Source of the DNA: Bolinopsis microptera
Lineage: Eukaryota; Ctenophora; Tentaculata; Lobata; Bolinopsidae
Length of the DNA stretch: 64,000 nucleotides
Assembly: GCF_026151205.1 (NCBI RefSeq)
Contig: NC_087084.1
Coordinates: forward strand, 7,861,394-7,925,393
Direction: 5' to 3'
The position numbers were made by a program, and so were the translations under genes. The notes below the pieces were generated by a model that searched no databases, was not told the origin of the DNA, and was given only the letters and a program-made list of their open reading frames with translations. Below, piece after piece: positions 10,957-22,280 of the stretch; the stretch's first letter is position 1; every line of letters starts with the position of its first letter.

Positions 10957-13854
10957 TATATTAATCCCCCGGCCTGATATATAGGCGAGTTTGGGCACAA
11001 GCTCACCAATGTCCAATATCAATATTTATCTAAAATTGATAAATCATACTATTATTAATTGAGGTTTATTATGGCTTCTATAAATGATAAAGTTATAAAA
11101 TACCGTATTTTACTATACATTAAGCGAGACAATATAGGTTGTCGAAAAGTGTTTCGATAATTTAACAAAATTAGCAAAAAAAGGTTTTTAAATTTAGAAA
11201 AAAAATCCGGTTCGGTCCCGGTGAAAATTCGGCATTTTAGCTGGGACCGGGATTCCTGGTCCCGGCAGATTTTTGACCGGGACCGGTAGCCGGGCTCCGG
11301 TCGAACCTTGAAACAGGCGTGTATGATAAATGTTGCACCGTTAGATCTGATCTCTTACTTCGCTTCTTCAGTGCGCAAATTCCCTCCCGCACGCTGTCAG
11401 GAATCTTTCACGCGTAGCTTCAAAAGCGAAGGAATTATTGTATTATTATTGAGGGCAGAATTATTTATGCATTATTAGAGCTGGATTTTGGGCTTTACTT
11501 CTAAAACAATTTTTACATGTGCTAGAAAAAGGGCAGTGAATTCTTGCAATGTGCGTTTTGATTTTATTCCAACTCGTTTCTAGTTTTGATCATACGCATA
11601 CAGCAGATCAATCAGTGACTCTACCACACAACAACATATCAACCAGTGACTGCTGCTCAGAGCAAAAAATATGTTGAAATTTGAGATAGGTTATGAACAT
11701 AGTTTGTCGGACTGTAAGCACTTTCTTATTGTGTCCACATGGCTTTTGATATTATAATTGATAAAACCACAATCAAGGATTTAATTTAACTTTTTTCGGT
11801 AATTTCCGGCAGCCTTAATTTCCTTTACTTTATTTTCCGGTTTCCGGTGGCGGCAAAATGCAGCGAAACGGTAAGTAGATTGATATGGTCGTTTCCGTCG
11901 GCAGCCAAAAACATTTTTACCGGTCGGTCCATACATCAACGCTGGTGATCTCAGACTGCAATGAGTGTGGTATGGTACTGATTCAAGAATTTTGGCCGGA
12001 TATTCTTTAACGGAAATTTCTTTTAAAATGTTCCTGAACTGTATATTTTTTGTTTTTAAATTCTTGCTAATGGGCATCCAGTCAGTACTCTCAGTCAACA
12101 GTGAATAACGGTCATTGTTATCTGTCAGGCATCTTATAAAGCCGTTCATGTGGTATTTAATTGTGTAACACAAAGAGTAAAGCAGCTGTCAGACCATGAC
12201 ATAAGACAATGCTTCTATTTCTTTTATGTGTGCGCATTGCAAGCGTACAGAGGTTTCTTGCGTTATTATAATTTTGGATAAGCGAACCCGTTGTTATGTT
12301 AACTCCTTAGTTTATACCATTAACCCAGGATTGAAACAAAGGCCAAGTAGCATTAAAAACCTGACATTTTACTCGGTTAGGCCGACGCTACGTGAATTAT
12401 GAGGAGCTTGGCAGATTTTTAACCTTTATTTCGAAACACAATTTTTTCGGTCACTCTTTTGTAACAAGGGCATCGTGAAAGGTTCTACGAATGGACGTTT
12501 TAGCAGAAAACGTGGATTTTGGAGATAGCGGGAGCGGGTCTGAATTGTTTGTATCTGTCCTTCCGTCGTTACCATGACCAGGGCAGTAGCAGCGCGCGAG
12601 GATTGCTTGCGCAGATGGGATGTATAGATAGCCTGTGTCAATGAATGCGCGGCGCGACTGTGTGAGCTGTGTTTCAATGTATTACGGTGAAATGTATAGT
12701 ATTAGGTTAAAGGGGCAAGCTCAATGTGTACGTGGCTTGTGGTTATACTTATAGTATAGTGCACTGATGTGTATCTATAGTAATTATGAAGTGAAGTGAT
12801 GGAGCTTATATTTATAATTATAGTGAACGGAAATCTAGCGTCCGCCAACAAAAAACGAGACAAAGGGCGCAATTTTGTTATATTTGTGCTAGGTTTTAAG
12901 GCAGTACATTCTTGAATGTGCGTTTTGATTTATTCCAACTCGTTTCTAGTTTACTCTCTCTCTGTTCTGGTCAACGGTTTCTGGCTCTTACTTTAAGATG
13001 GAGGCCTTTCACGTGCCCACAGATGCATACTCTGCTAGCTGCACGCCCGGACTCCCAAAGTATATCGAAATCAAAAATAATATATATCAATGCCAAAAGA
13101 ACTGGAGTCTTGAGCTGTCACTATTGTCTCAGCGCAAACCCACTTCCGTTGAAGTTCTTCTGCGGGTAGACAAGGGACTTCCGAGCTAGGTCAACGCCTG
13201 GGAGATAGCTTACTCATACAGCAGATCAACAGTGACCTCTGCACTGATCACACTAAATATCATACCAGTGACTCGCTGCTCGCAGTTTAGTCGTACTGTA
13301 AGCCTTTCTTATTGTGTCCAATGGCTTTTTAATATTTGATGATCTTAAAACCCAAAATCAAGATTAAATCTCATTTTAGGCAATTTACAGAGCTTAAATT
13401 TTTTCTTCTTATGATTCGGTTCTGATCAGCCAAAAGTGCGGCAATCGGTTTTAAGGGAAAATATCTGAAGGAGTAGTACGGGATAGTGGAAAGAAGCAGC
13501 TCACGTTCAGTGGTCTCCTTGTGGTCTAGGTAGAAGGAGTGGGTGATCAGGAAGGGGGGGGGGAAAAAAACAAAGGTAGGAGCCAACTATCTAAACTGAG
13601 TATTTACGCATCTTGGGTGAATATGCGTACGTCAACATACTAAAACCGAGTGAGGCAAACCCTTGCAACCTGGTGAGTGGCCTAAACGGCACAGTCAGGT
13701 TTGTTGTCAACTCGGCTGACTGGTAAACCAAGGGAGAGAAGGTATATCGTATTTCGCTGCTAGAGATGTTGTTTGGTCTGCAATCGACGCTTGATGGTTT
13801 TTGACATATATATGTACCATTGGGTTGTGAAGCGAACGGTTCAAGAGAAAGAAA
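10957..13854. repeat. repeat-rich spacer with a duplicated segment
   Basis: 11,190-11,310 is dense in GGGACCGG and CCGGTCCC words in both orientations. 11,541-11,790 and 12,907-13,360 are diverged copies of one segment (shared TGTGCGTTTTGATTT, CCAACTCGTTTCTAGTTT, TTCTTATTGTGTCCA). The second copy carries about 240 extra bases (12,957-13,200). A 130-codon frame at 11,781-12,173 (minus) and an 83-codon frame at 12,426-12,677 have no motif I recognise and I leave them uncalled. Confidence 0.55.
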
Positions 13855-14040
13855 GGGAGGGAGAAGATAAAGGGAGATGTTAGGGTGGTTATGGCCGTGG
13901 TTGAGTGTTGGTAGAGGGAGATGTTAGGTGGTTAGGTCAGTGGTTGAGTGTTTGGTAAGGGAGTGAGAAAGATAAGGGAGTGTTAGGGTGGTTAAGGCAG
14001 TAGGAAGGGGGGGGGGGGGGGGGGGGAGGGGGGGGCCGGG
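13855..14040. repeat. G-rich minisatellite ending in poly-G
   Basis: Imperfect units of about 45-60 bp with GGGAGATGTTAGG, TGGTTA and TGGTTGAGTGTTGG, followed by a G run of about 27 bases broken by one A. The Pro-rich frame opposite is composition only. Confidence 0.75.
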
Positions 14041-14959
14041 TTGGTAGAGTTTTTGGTTTTGGTGGATACAGTTTTAGCCACTCGCAGTTAATTGACTGTG
14101 TTCTAACGATATTCATACTTTCATTAAAACAATGGCAAAGAGTGCTACTAGGAATTGGAGTGAAATAGAACAACAGCAATTAGGCAAATTCGTGAGACAA
14201 GGGCTCTCCCATCCCACACTACTAGTTCTACTATTTTACTGTCTCACTTAATGTACAGTTTCGTTTGCTTTTTGTTAAATCAGAGAGAAATCAAAATTAT
14301 ATCCTACCTTAGGAATAAGTTGGTTCACGATAAATGTTGTTAAAACCTTTGGGTTACCATTAGTTTTTGTCATATATAATTTCGACATTTTCAGTCTACA
14401 TCGATTTTAGTCACTTTTTGACTTTTCGAGACCATTTTCCCATTCCATTTATTTGATTTTTATTATTTAGTTAGTTACAAAAAGGTAAAAAATTCTAAAT
14501 AAACAAGATGCAGATATGCCTGAATCCTGATGGAAAAGGAAGTAAGAGAATGTGAAGTAAAAGCAGGGGATTAAAACATTGTTGTACAGCAGTTTTTACG
14601 TAGTTCAGCAGTATGAACGTCGATTGTCATTATAATAATTATAAACAATGAAACCTAATAATATTTATGTCATCTATTATGCTCTACTTAACATCTTATC
14701 TTAGAAGATGCTGCGATGAAACTCGCCATATTAGTTACTGTTGAAACTTGGTAAATGTTATCTCCTTTTCACCTCAGTTACAAAGCTCATACAATGCTGA
14801 TGCTTTGTCGACGGTTAGGTATTTTTACTTTTATCATTAGCGTAAACATTAACATGGATATCAGGACGTAGAGGATTTTCTTTGGGGGTTGGGCTCGGCG
14901 AGCGGAGCGAGCCGACGCGTCCAACCCAGCTGCGCATGAGCGACGCGAGCAAGTGTAGC
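14041..14959. other. nothing recognised
   Basis: AT-rich sequence with a CG-rich patch near 14,895-14,950 (GCTCGGCGAGCGGAGCGAGC and similar). No gene evidence. Confidence 0.4.
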
Positions 14960-15760
14960 AGAATCTAGGGGCGGTAGGCTTCCCAGCGCACAGGTGTACT
15001 AATAGTGCAAAGAATGCTGCTTAATGTGTAACTGCTGCGAACTGATGCTAATGCTGCTAACTGTGCAAAAAGGGGGGGGCGCCGCGCGAAGGATGGCAGT
15101 TAGCAGCAGTAGCGAGCGTGCTTAATACTTTAACAGCAGGACTATATTGCAAAGAAATGCTGCTTACTGCTTTAAGCAGCAGTTAGCAGCATTGCGTCAG
15201 CAGTGAGCGCAGTGAGCGAGTGGGAGCATGGGAGCAGCAGTGAGCAGCAGTTGCAGCAGTTTTTAGCAGTTTGCAGTAGTTGTTAGCAGCTGCACGTGGC
15301 GTGTCGGTATTTTGCGCAGTAAAGACAGGACATAAAACTGCTGCTAACTGCTGCTAACTGCTGATAACTGCTGTCTCTGGGCTCCTGGTGCTAATTCGGC
15401 TAAACTGTGCCACTGTCAAGGAGGAGCAAAGGTGAAAGAATGTACGAACTGTATAACTACTATAACTGATATATCTGTACTAACTGCTACTAACTGCTGC
15501 TAATGTAATAACTGCTACTAACTGCTACTAATTTCTGCTAACTGTACTAACTGCTACTAACTGCAACTAACTGCTACTAATGCTGCAATCGCGCCACGCA
15601 TTGCACGCACCGTTTGCAGCGTTAGGTATTAGCGTTAGTGCAGGTGCAGCAGTGGGCAGCATGTGGCAGCGTGAGGGGTGGCCCCAGCAGTTAGCAGCTG
15701 TTAGCAAGCTGTGGAGCAGCAGTGAGCAGGCAGTAGCAGCAGTGTTCTGCAGTGAGCACA
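14960..15760. repeat. degenerate CTGCTAACTG array
   Basis: Words such as CTGCTAACTG, AACTGCTACTAACTG and the complement CAGTTAGCAGCAG occur throughout, in one orientation then the other. It is related in motif to 5,571-5,809 but far less regular, and runs up to the start of the LINE remnant. Confidence 0.7.
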
Positions 15761-15779
15761 CCATTGAGCGCAGAATAGC

Positions 15780-17640
15780 CAAGGAAAGGTTATGTCCTAG
15801 GCGTCTTTCTGGATATAGAGGGGCGCTTTCGGCAGGGTCTCGTTCAAGGCTATATCTCTGAAGCAGTCCAAGGCCACGAAAGTGGACTTGGTAAGACGCA
15901 ATGGATCCCTCAAACATGGTTAACAATCGAGTCATCACATAATCGTAAGGATAAGTGAAAAGGGTTCGGAATCAGGCGGGGTTGCCCAAACGAGGGGCAT
16001 TTCTCTATCTTTCCTCTTGGGAACCGGTAGTCGTTGATCTTCCTTGCCTGTACTGCAAAAATTCCATACGGTTTCTGCAAGGCGTTTGCGGATGATCTGT
16101 TTGTCTCTAGCGGAAGGGATGATTTAGCATTCATCTGGGACCTAACATGCAAAACCTATTAAAACGAAGAGAATTGGTGCACAAACAAAGAAAAACTATC
16201 TATTCGCGGCCTTTAAAACCCAGATAGTCGCTGTTTACCTTGGAATAGTAAGTGGACTCTAAGACCTATAACTGTGTGGCAACAACATTATAGGTCTGTC
16301 AAGCTGCTAAAATTTTAGGAGTGGACCTTGGACAGCAAAACTCATACTTCTATGATAACATTCATCACCACCCACCAAAAAAGCACCGGCATCCATCATG
16401 CAATGTCAGAGCTGTTATCGGGCCCCCACATGGGGTATGAGCCCAAAAAACATGCCAAAAATGGATGTACATTGCTGTCATCCGTCCCATTCCTTATCTA
16501 CTGCTGTAGTATAAGATCAGGGCCCTCAAACGGACTACACGCGAAGAAACTCAAACGTTGTTCAGGCATTGGCATCAGAATGATGTCTGGTGCTATTTGC
16601 CAAGCCACCTTTTATCGCATTGAATCACCTCACCGACACTTTCTGACATCATTCCCACCTAGAGCAACGAGAGACCTAAACAAACACCAACCATGATTGC
16701 TGGGACGGACTTCACCGTCAATTCTCCTGAAGCCGATAACATGAATATAGAAATTTCACTTCAAACACCAGTGGACAACATTACCAGTGAAAACGAATCA
16801 CCTGCTACACTGAGGGTACTCCAGACTCAGAATGCGGGGCTGGCTATATAATCACAACTGACAACAATAACACACCTTGAAGAAAGATCATTCAGCTCCC
16901 TGATTATTGCACCTGTTTACCAAAACAGAGCCGCTCCGCCTCATTGAAGCTTGCAAATATCTCTCTACCTATACAAACACACTAATCATCATATGGTCTG
17001 ACAGTCTTCTTCATCTATACAAGCTATCTCTGCGCATTTCAACGCGGAGATAGAACTTCAAGGACTGTTTACGGACTCTCTTCAATGCACTCAGTCCAAC
17101 AACACGCTAGAGATACGATGGATTGCAGGCACACATTGGATTGTGGGGGAACGAAAAGCAGATGAGCTGGCCATGCTTGGTACAATCAGTGAATCCACTT
17201 TGAAGTGTCCAATTCCCTAATTGCACAATCCTACATCAAGCGTCAAATCGACAACAAAGTCAACAGACTGAATCAGGAAACTTGGTTAACTGACAGTCCC
17301 AGACACACCAAACTGACACTCGGCAACAAGCACGCCAAAATCATCAAAAACCTCAACACTACACTCAGCTAGCAACAACAGACAAAATTACAGAACTGTA
17401 TTTCACCTCATCACGGGTCACTGCGGCTTAAACAAACACCTTCACACCATTTGCAAATCAAACACCAGTGCTTGTCCTATGTGCGGCGACGGAGAGGAAA
17501 CTGTCTCACACTTCCTTGGACAGTGTCCGGCTGTTGCCAGGACTAATACCTCTCTGTCAATGACATATTCGACAACCAACACATCACCACGATTGCCAAT
17601 TTCTCAAACCGCACCAAACGCAATTTTTTCCGGGTGGGCC
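15780..17640 (+). pseudogene. decayed LINE (I/Jockey/R1-type): RT, RNase H, zinc knuckle
   Basis: Translating the plus strand in shifting frames gives an ordered set of non-LTR retrotransposon motifs. These are an LGVFLDIEGAF reverse-transcriptase motif A (about 15,797-15,830), a degenerate motif B (about 15,985-16,020), AFADDL motif C (16,082-16,099), and a thumb-like stretch that includes the 122-codon frame at 16,328-16,696. Further on come an RNase H segment with IIIWSDSLL (about 16,985) and a C-terminal HWIVGERKADELA (about 17,140), then a [19 protein letters not shown] zinc knuckle (about 17,476-17,532). Many stops and frameshifts make it dead. The clade assignment (RNase H-bearing I/Jockey/R1 group) is inference from this domain order. 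The same 3' end occurs at 45,225-45,750. A poly-C tract (about 17,641-17,683) marks its downstream edge. Confidence 0.8.
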
Positions 17641-17652
17641 GCCGCGAACCCC

Positions 17653-17683
<31 letters not shown>

Positions 17684-17769
17684 GGCTACGTGCCTGTCGA
17701 CTATATCAGTTTAAAGATAGTAATTTTTGGTTTAAGTAAATTAATGAAAACCTTAGATATTTTTAATAA

Positions 17770-18357
17770 GGGGGTGCACGATAAAAATAAACTTCCTCAG
17801 ATTTTCAAAATTTGTGTACCATTGTTTTTTGAGACTGTGAGAATTTTTACAGTACCAAATTTGTTATACCTTTTTGAAATGATCAGTGAGTTTCGTCTAG
17901 GTGCCATATTTGGTGGTGCGCGGCTTTTGGAGCAAAATAAGGTGTAAAAGTCGCTTAATTTGACAAAATTCGTTGATTTTTGTCGTATAGTTATGTCATA
18001 TCTTCAGTTCCTGAGCATGACTCATGCTGGAAATTTGTCATAACCTTCCAATCATACTATAACTACCGAACCTAAATTAGTCAGGAGAGATTAAATTGGC
18101 CTTGATTAAGAGGTCTAAAAATGACAAAATAGGTATAAATTCTTTGATAACTCAAATTCTGAACATCGAAATTGCTCAAACTAATTTAGGTTCAGTAGAA
18201 CATAAATGTTTAAGTTAGCTGACCAAATTTCAACAAAATTGTTATATGGGAAGTATTTTAACTTTTTGATTGTTTCCGAAATAATGTGCTGGCCGAAATA
18301 CGAGCTAAAAAGCCATTCAATGGTTAGCGCGCGCGCATTTTACGGTCGATGGCGCGT
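17770..18357. repeat. dispersed repeat (copy 3 of 3)
   Basis: Starts GGGGGTGCACGATAAAAATA and is collinear with 10,048-10,646 (shared TTTTGGAGCAAAAT, TTCGTTGATTTTTGTCGTA, GTGCTGGCCGAAAT). It ends near ACGGTCGATGGCGCG. It is more diverged than the other two copies and has a different central stretch (about 18,040-18,240). Confidence 0.8.
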
Positions 18358-18359
18358 GA

Positions 18360-21300
18360 AAATAGTATTTTCACATCGCTCATAAAACACTTTGCAGACA
18401 AGACGTGCAGTTTCCAAGAAGAAAGAGGATTCTTGAAACAGGTATGTCCGAGGAATGACAAGAGGGAAAAGGTCCAACACAGAGGAGTATTTTACAAGTT
18501 ACACTTCAACGGGGTCATTTATTTTAAAATGCCCGCCTATTCCGGGCCTTGGTGGGGCCCACCCACGGGTCTAAATTAAAATTTTAGATAAAAAAATCAA
18601 AAGTAACATTTTTTTGTCGGGTTTTGGGGGGTGTTTTTTCCAAGGGAAAAGCGCAATTATTTCAATTTTTGTATTTTTTGAATAAAACGTAGTTTTTTTT
18701 TCAAGGTTTAGATAGGGGGATCAGAAAAATTTAAAACTGATAACTATCCGGGGGGGGAAAATATAGCCAAAGCAATCGTAAAAAAGGGTTTTGGATCATT
18801 TTTACTGTGAGGACGAGGGCCTGTAAGGGATATAGTTTACGGTATGTTTGGGGAAGATAAAAATAACAAATAGAAATAATGAACCAGGCAAATAGTGAGG
18901 ATCGAGAGAGGATAAGGGAATTTTTCGAGGGGCAAGCTAACGTACCGTTCAAAAAAAACACATAACTTGAAAAACATTCAGTACGGGTTTACAGCCCCCA
19001 GACTCCAACTTACAAAAATGTAAGTGGTAGCCGATTAAACACTTGCATGATTATGTTCATTCAAAAAAACTGTTCAATCCGCCGGGTTGGATAAGATGTT
19101 TTTTTTTAAGGGATCTTGCCCTCTGTATCAAAATATATGAATGCTTTGGGTAAAAGGGGGAATATGGGGACGATAACTTTGAGAACCGTGCATACAAACC
19201 TCTATCGGTACGTTAAACAGCATTTTAATGGTGATGGTCAACCAACGCAATGATAAAAGTTTTTAAACTGATCGTATCGCATCACCAGACACGGGTAAAT
19301 TTTGGGGAAAGACGTGTTGGTCAAAGGGGAACCCCCAATACCTCACTTGGTTAAGAGGGGTTTTTAAGGCTTTTTGAGTGTAATTTCGACAAAGATGACT
19401 TTTGGCCTTTTTTGGGGAGCACAAAATCAAATTAAGAATGTTTCAGCAATGACTTCTCGGTGAAAATTGTCCTTTGTCCGGGGGGGGAAACCTGGATAGG
19501 GGAAATTTAGTAAACTATTGTGGATTTGAAACATGTGGAAATGAAAATAAGGCTGCTCTGAGCCCGCAAACAACCGAAACTGTCCAAAATTGTTTTAACA
19601 ACTGAAAAAAAAACCTTAAAAAAGCTTTTTTATCATACGCTTAAAAGGGGGAAAAAAAAACCTAAAAATTTTAAAAAATTTTTTGCTTCACCTCGTACGT
19701 TTTTTTTTTAAAATGAAATCTTTTTTTTACGGGGAACCATACAAGGGTTAAAGCCAATTTTAAAAAAAATTTTGGAACATGTTTGGAGAACAATTTTTTA
19801 CACTAGTTGTCAGGAAAGGACAATCTTCCTGTCCACTGAAAAACTATTTTAGATATGGGGCGTTTTTCCCGCAACATCATAAAAGAATGGGACGATAGCC
19901 ATAAAAAATTTCCTAACATTTGTCAAAAAAATCCCTATAAAATTTTTATACAATAGATTTTTCTCTGGAAAAAAATATTTTTTGCATTGATTTTTCCCAA
20001 GTATCAATTATCAATGTTGCGGGGATGGTTCGGTGAGGACGCTGCACAATAACTTCAAATGTAAGGGAGACATCCAGGACAAAGAAATGTAAAGGATCTT
20101 TTGCTGCCGGGTTTTTACAGACGAATGCAATGACCATGCTAAAGACAACTTCGAAGGGAATGCCTCAAATGGTCACGGGGGTTTTGGGGATTTTACCCGT
20201 CAGGAAAATCTTATAGTCCAAAAAATGCGGGAACTTCGAAGAACTGAAACACCGTAGCTCGTTTTTAAGTCCCCTTTCAGAGAACTTTTGGAGACCTTTT
20301 ATTGATTCTTATTGGCATATCAAAATTTTTGAGGGGGGTTTTTCCCAAGGAAAATATGGGACCCAACAGATCGGAGGATTCCCGCATCCAAATTTTTTAA
20401 ATATGGATTTTTTAAGCACCATAGGGGCGCAAGTCTCGCTTTTTGCTAGGGCTTGACCCACCCGACTTTCGGAATACCAACCCGAGAAATTCCCGGGGGA
20501 AGTTTTCCCCTTGGAAAATCATCCAAAATTTCAGGGGGTTTTAATGATGAGTTGGCGCCACATTTCGTAATTTCCCCCTTTTTCCCCAGTTTGAGGTTTT
20601 TTTGTTAAAAGGAGGGAATTAAGCGGGGATTTAGGGATTTTTTTTGGAACTGAACAAGCAAACTATTTGGCCGTCTTTTAGGGTACTTTGGTAGAAAAAA
20701 AAGAAACACTTGCTGGCGTATGATCAAAAATGATGCCAGAGTATTTTTAATAATTGTTTTTTCAAAACTAACAAAAAAAATGAAAAGGGGAATTTTTTTT
20801 GGGAAAAAAGGGGTTTGCACTTCAAATTTTGTCAAAAAAATGATCCACAAGGGACTTGTATGGGCAATTTTGCCCTCAACTTTGTTTCTTCTTTTTCATT
20901 TCAGCCCCATTCTTGATCTTTTTCATCATACTCGCGAACTTCTAAACGTTTACACAGTCGGAGGGCCAACGATTTTACAACGCAATAGGGGAAAAGACTT
21001 TAAAAATCGCCATCTTTCATAAAGATTTCTTGCTGGGGACCTTTTCCCTAGTGACTGGTACTAATTCCCCTTTAATTTTAGATGCAACACCCTGGTATGG
21101 TGTTTTTAATGATTTTTACCCAATAAAATCTCAAAACCCACTTATCTATGTTACCTGTAACAAGCTTTTAGCGCACCTGCCAAAGACTCGGAACCCCAAA
21201 CATGGTTCAAAAATTTCCCAAGTTAAGGCAAGATTTTCAACGTCTCCCTGAGACCATTTGGGGAATTTGGGTGGCAGACAAACGGGAAGTTCCCGGGACG

Positions 21301-22018
21301 CAGTGATGACTGAAATACAGACCCAAAAAAATAAAAAATTGCTGAGACAAAAAGGGCTTATACGGGATTCTGGGGGACAAAGCGGGTAAAAACGATCAAT
21401 TTAAAGTTTGTCTTGTAAATCCGTATTTTGGACTTGTAGAAATTGCTGCACGCAGATGATGATGGAAGAGAAAGAAGCGCAAAGGAATTTTCATTTGATA
21501 AAAATTTTTAAGGGGGTCCTTTAATTTTAAAATAACTACCTGTTTCCGTGAAAATTTGCTTTTAAAAAAAGGTGCCTCCGGCCCCCCCCCCCCCCCCCCC
21601 CCCCCCCCAAATTGATCGTTGAAAGGGCTTTAACTTTTAAGTCAAAGGGGCCCCCTTTTTAGTTTTTTGTGAAGGGGGGGGGAGTACAGTTTGGTTTTAT
21701 TCATAATATTATTTTTTTTATGACAAAGGGGGGTTAAGGGGAAATTTGGGTTTTTTTTTTGATTTTTTTTGGGGACTTTGTACAAAAACATTAAAACATC
21801 CTTTTTTGTCTTAAACCCGAATTTTATTTTCTTCTATCCCGTCTTTTTAAAATTTTTTTTAAAATTAAAAAAAAATTAATACTTTTTTTTTAAAAAAAAA
21901 GGGGAAAAAAAATCCAAAAAAAAAAAAAACCCCAAAATTTTGGGGGGTTAAAAGGGGGAAAAATTTAAAATCGAAGGATTTTAAAAAGTAACAACAAAAA
22001 GACGTTAAAAAAAAAAAA

Positions 22019-22056
<38 letters not shown>

Positions 22057-22280
22057 TTTAAAAAAATTGGAAAAAAGGAAAAAAAAAAAGGACCAAAGAT
22101 TTTTTTTTTTTTTTTTTTTTTTGAATAACCCCGGGGGTTTAGTTTAATTTTTTTTTAAAGGGTTTTTTTTATTTTGAAATTTTTTAAAGTATTTTTTTTT
22201 TTTTTAATTTTTATCCCTTTTTTAACCCCCCCCCTCCCCCCCTCCCCCCCCCGCCCCCCCCCCTCCCCCCCCCCCGCTTT
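18360..22280. other. homopolymer-rich anomalous tract, no gene supported
   Basis: Base composition changes sharply here: long runs of A, T, G and C (poly-C 21,579-21,608; A/T runs 21,700-22,130; C runs 22,225-22,275), with GGGG and AAAA words throughout. Frames are short and broken everywhere. It may be a decayed transposon in poor-quality consensus, because homopolymer miscounts would scramble every frame. Minus-strand stretches near 19,950-20,140 and plus-strand near 20,830-21,010 look vaguely protein-like but match nothing I can name. Confidence 0.5.

Noticed and set aside
11781-12173. 130-codon frame on the minus strand
   Set aside because: No domain, no partner exon, lies between diverged repeat copies. 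Too weak to call.
20605-21251. Remnant transposase genes in the homopolymer-rich tract
   Set aside because: Peptides look vaguely protein-like but frames break constantly and no catalytic motif could be identified.
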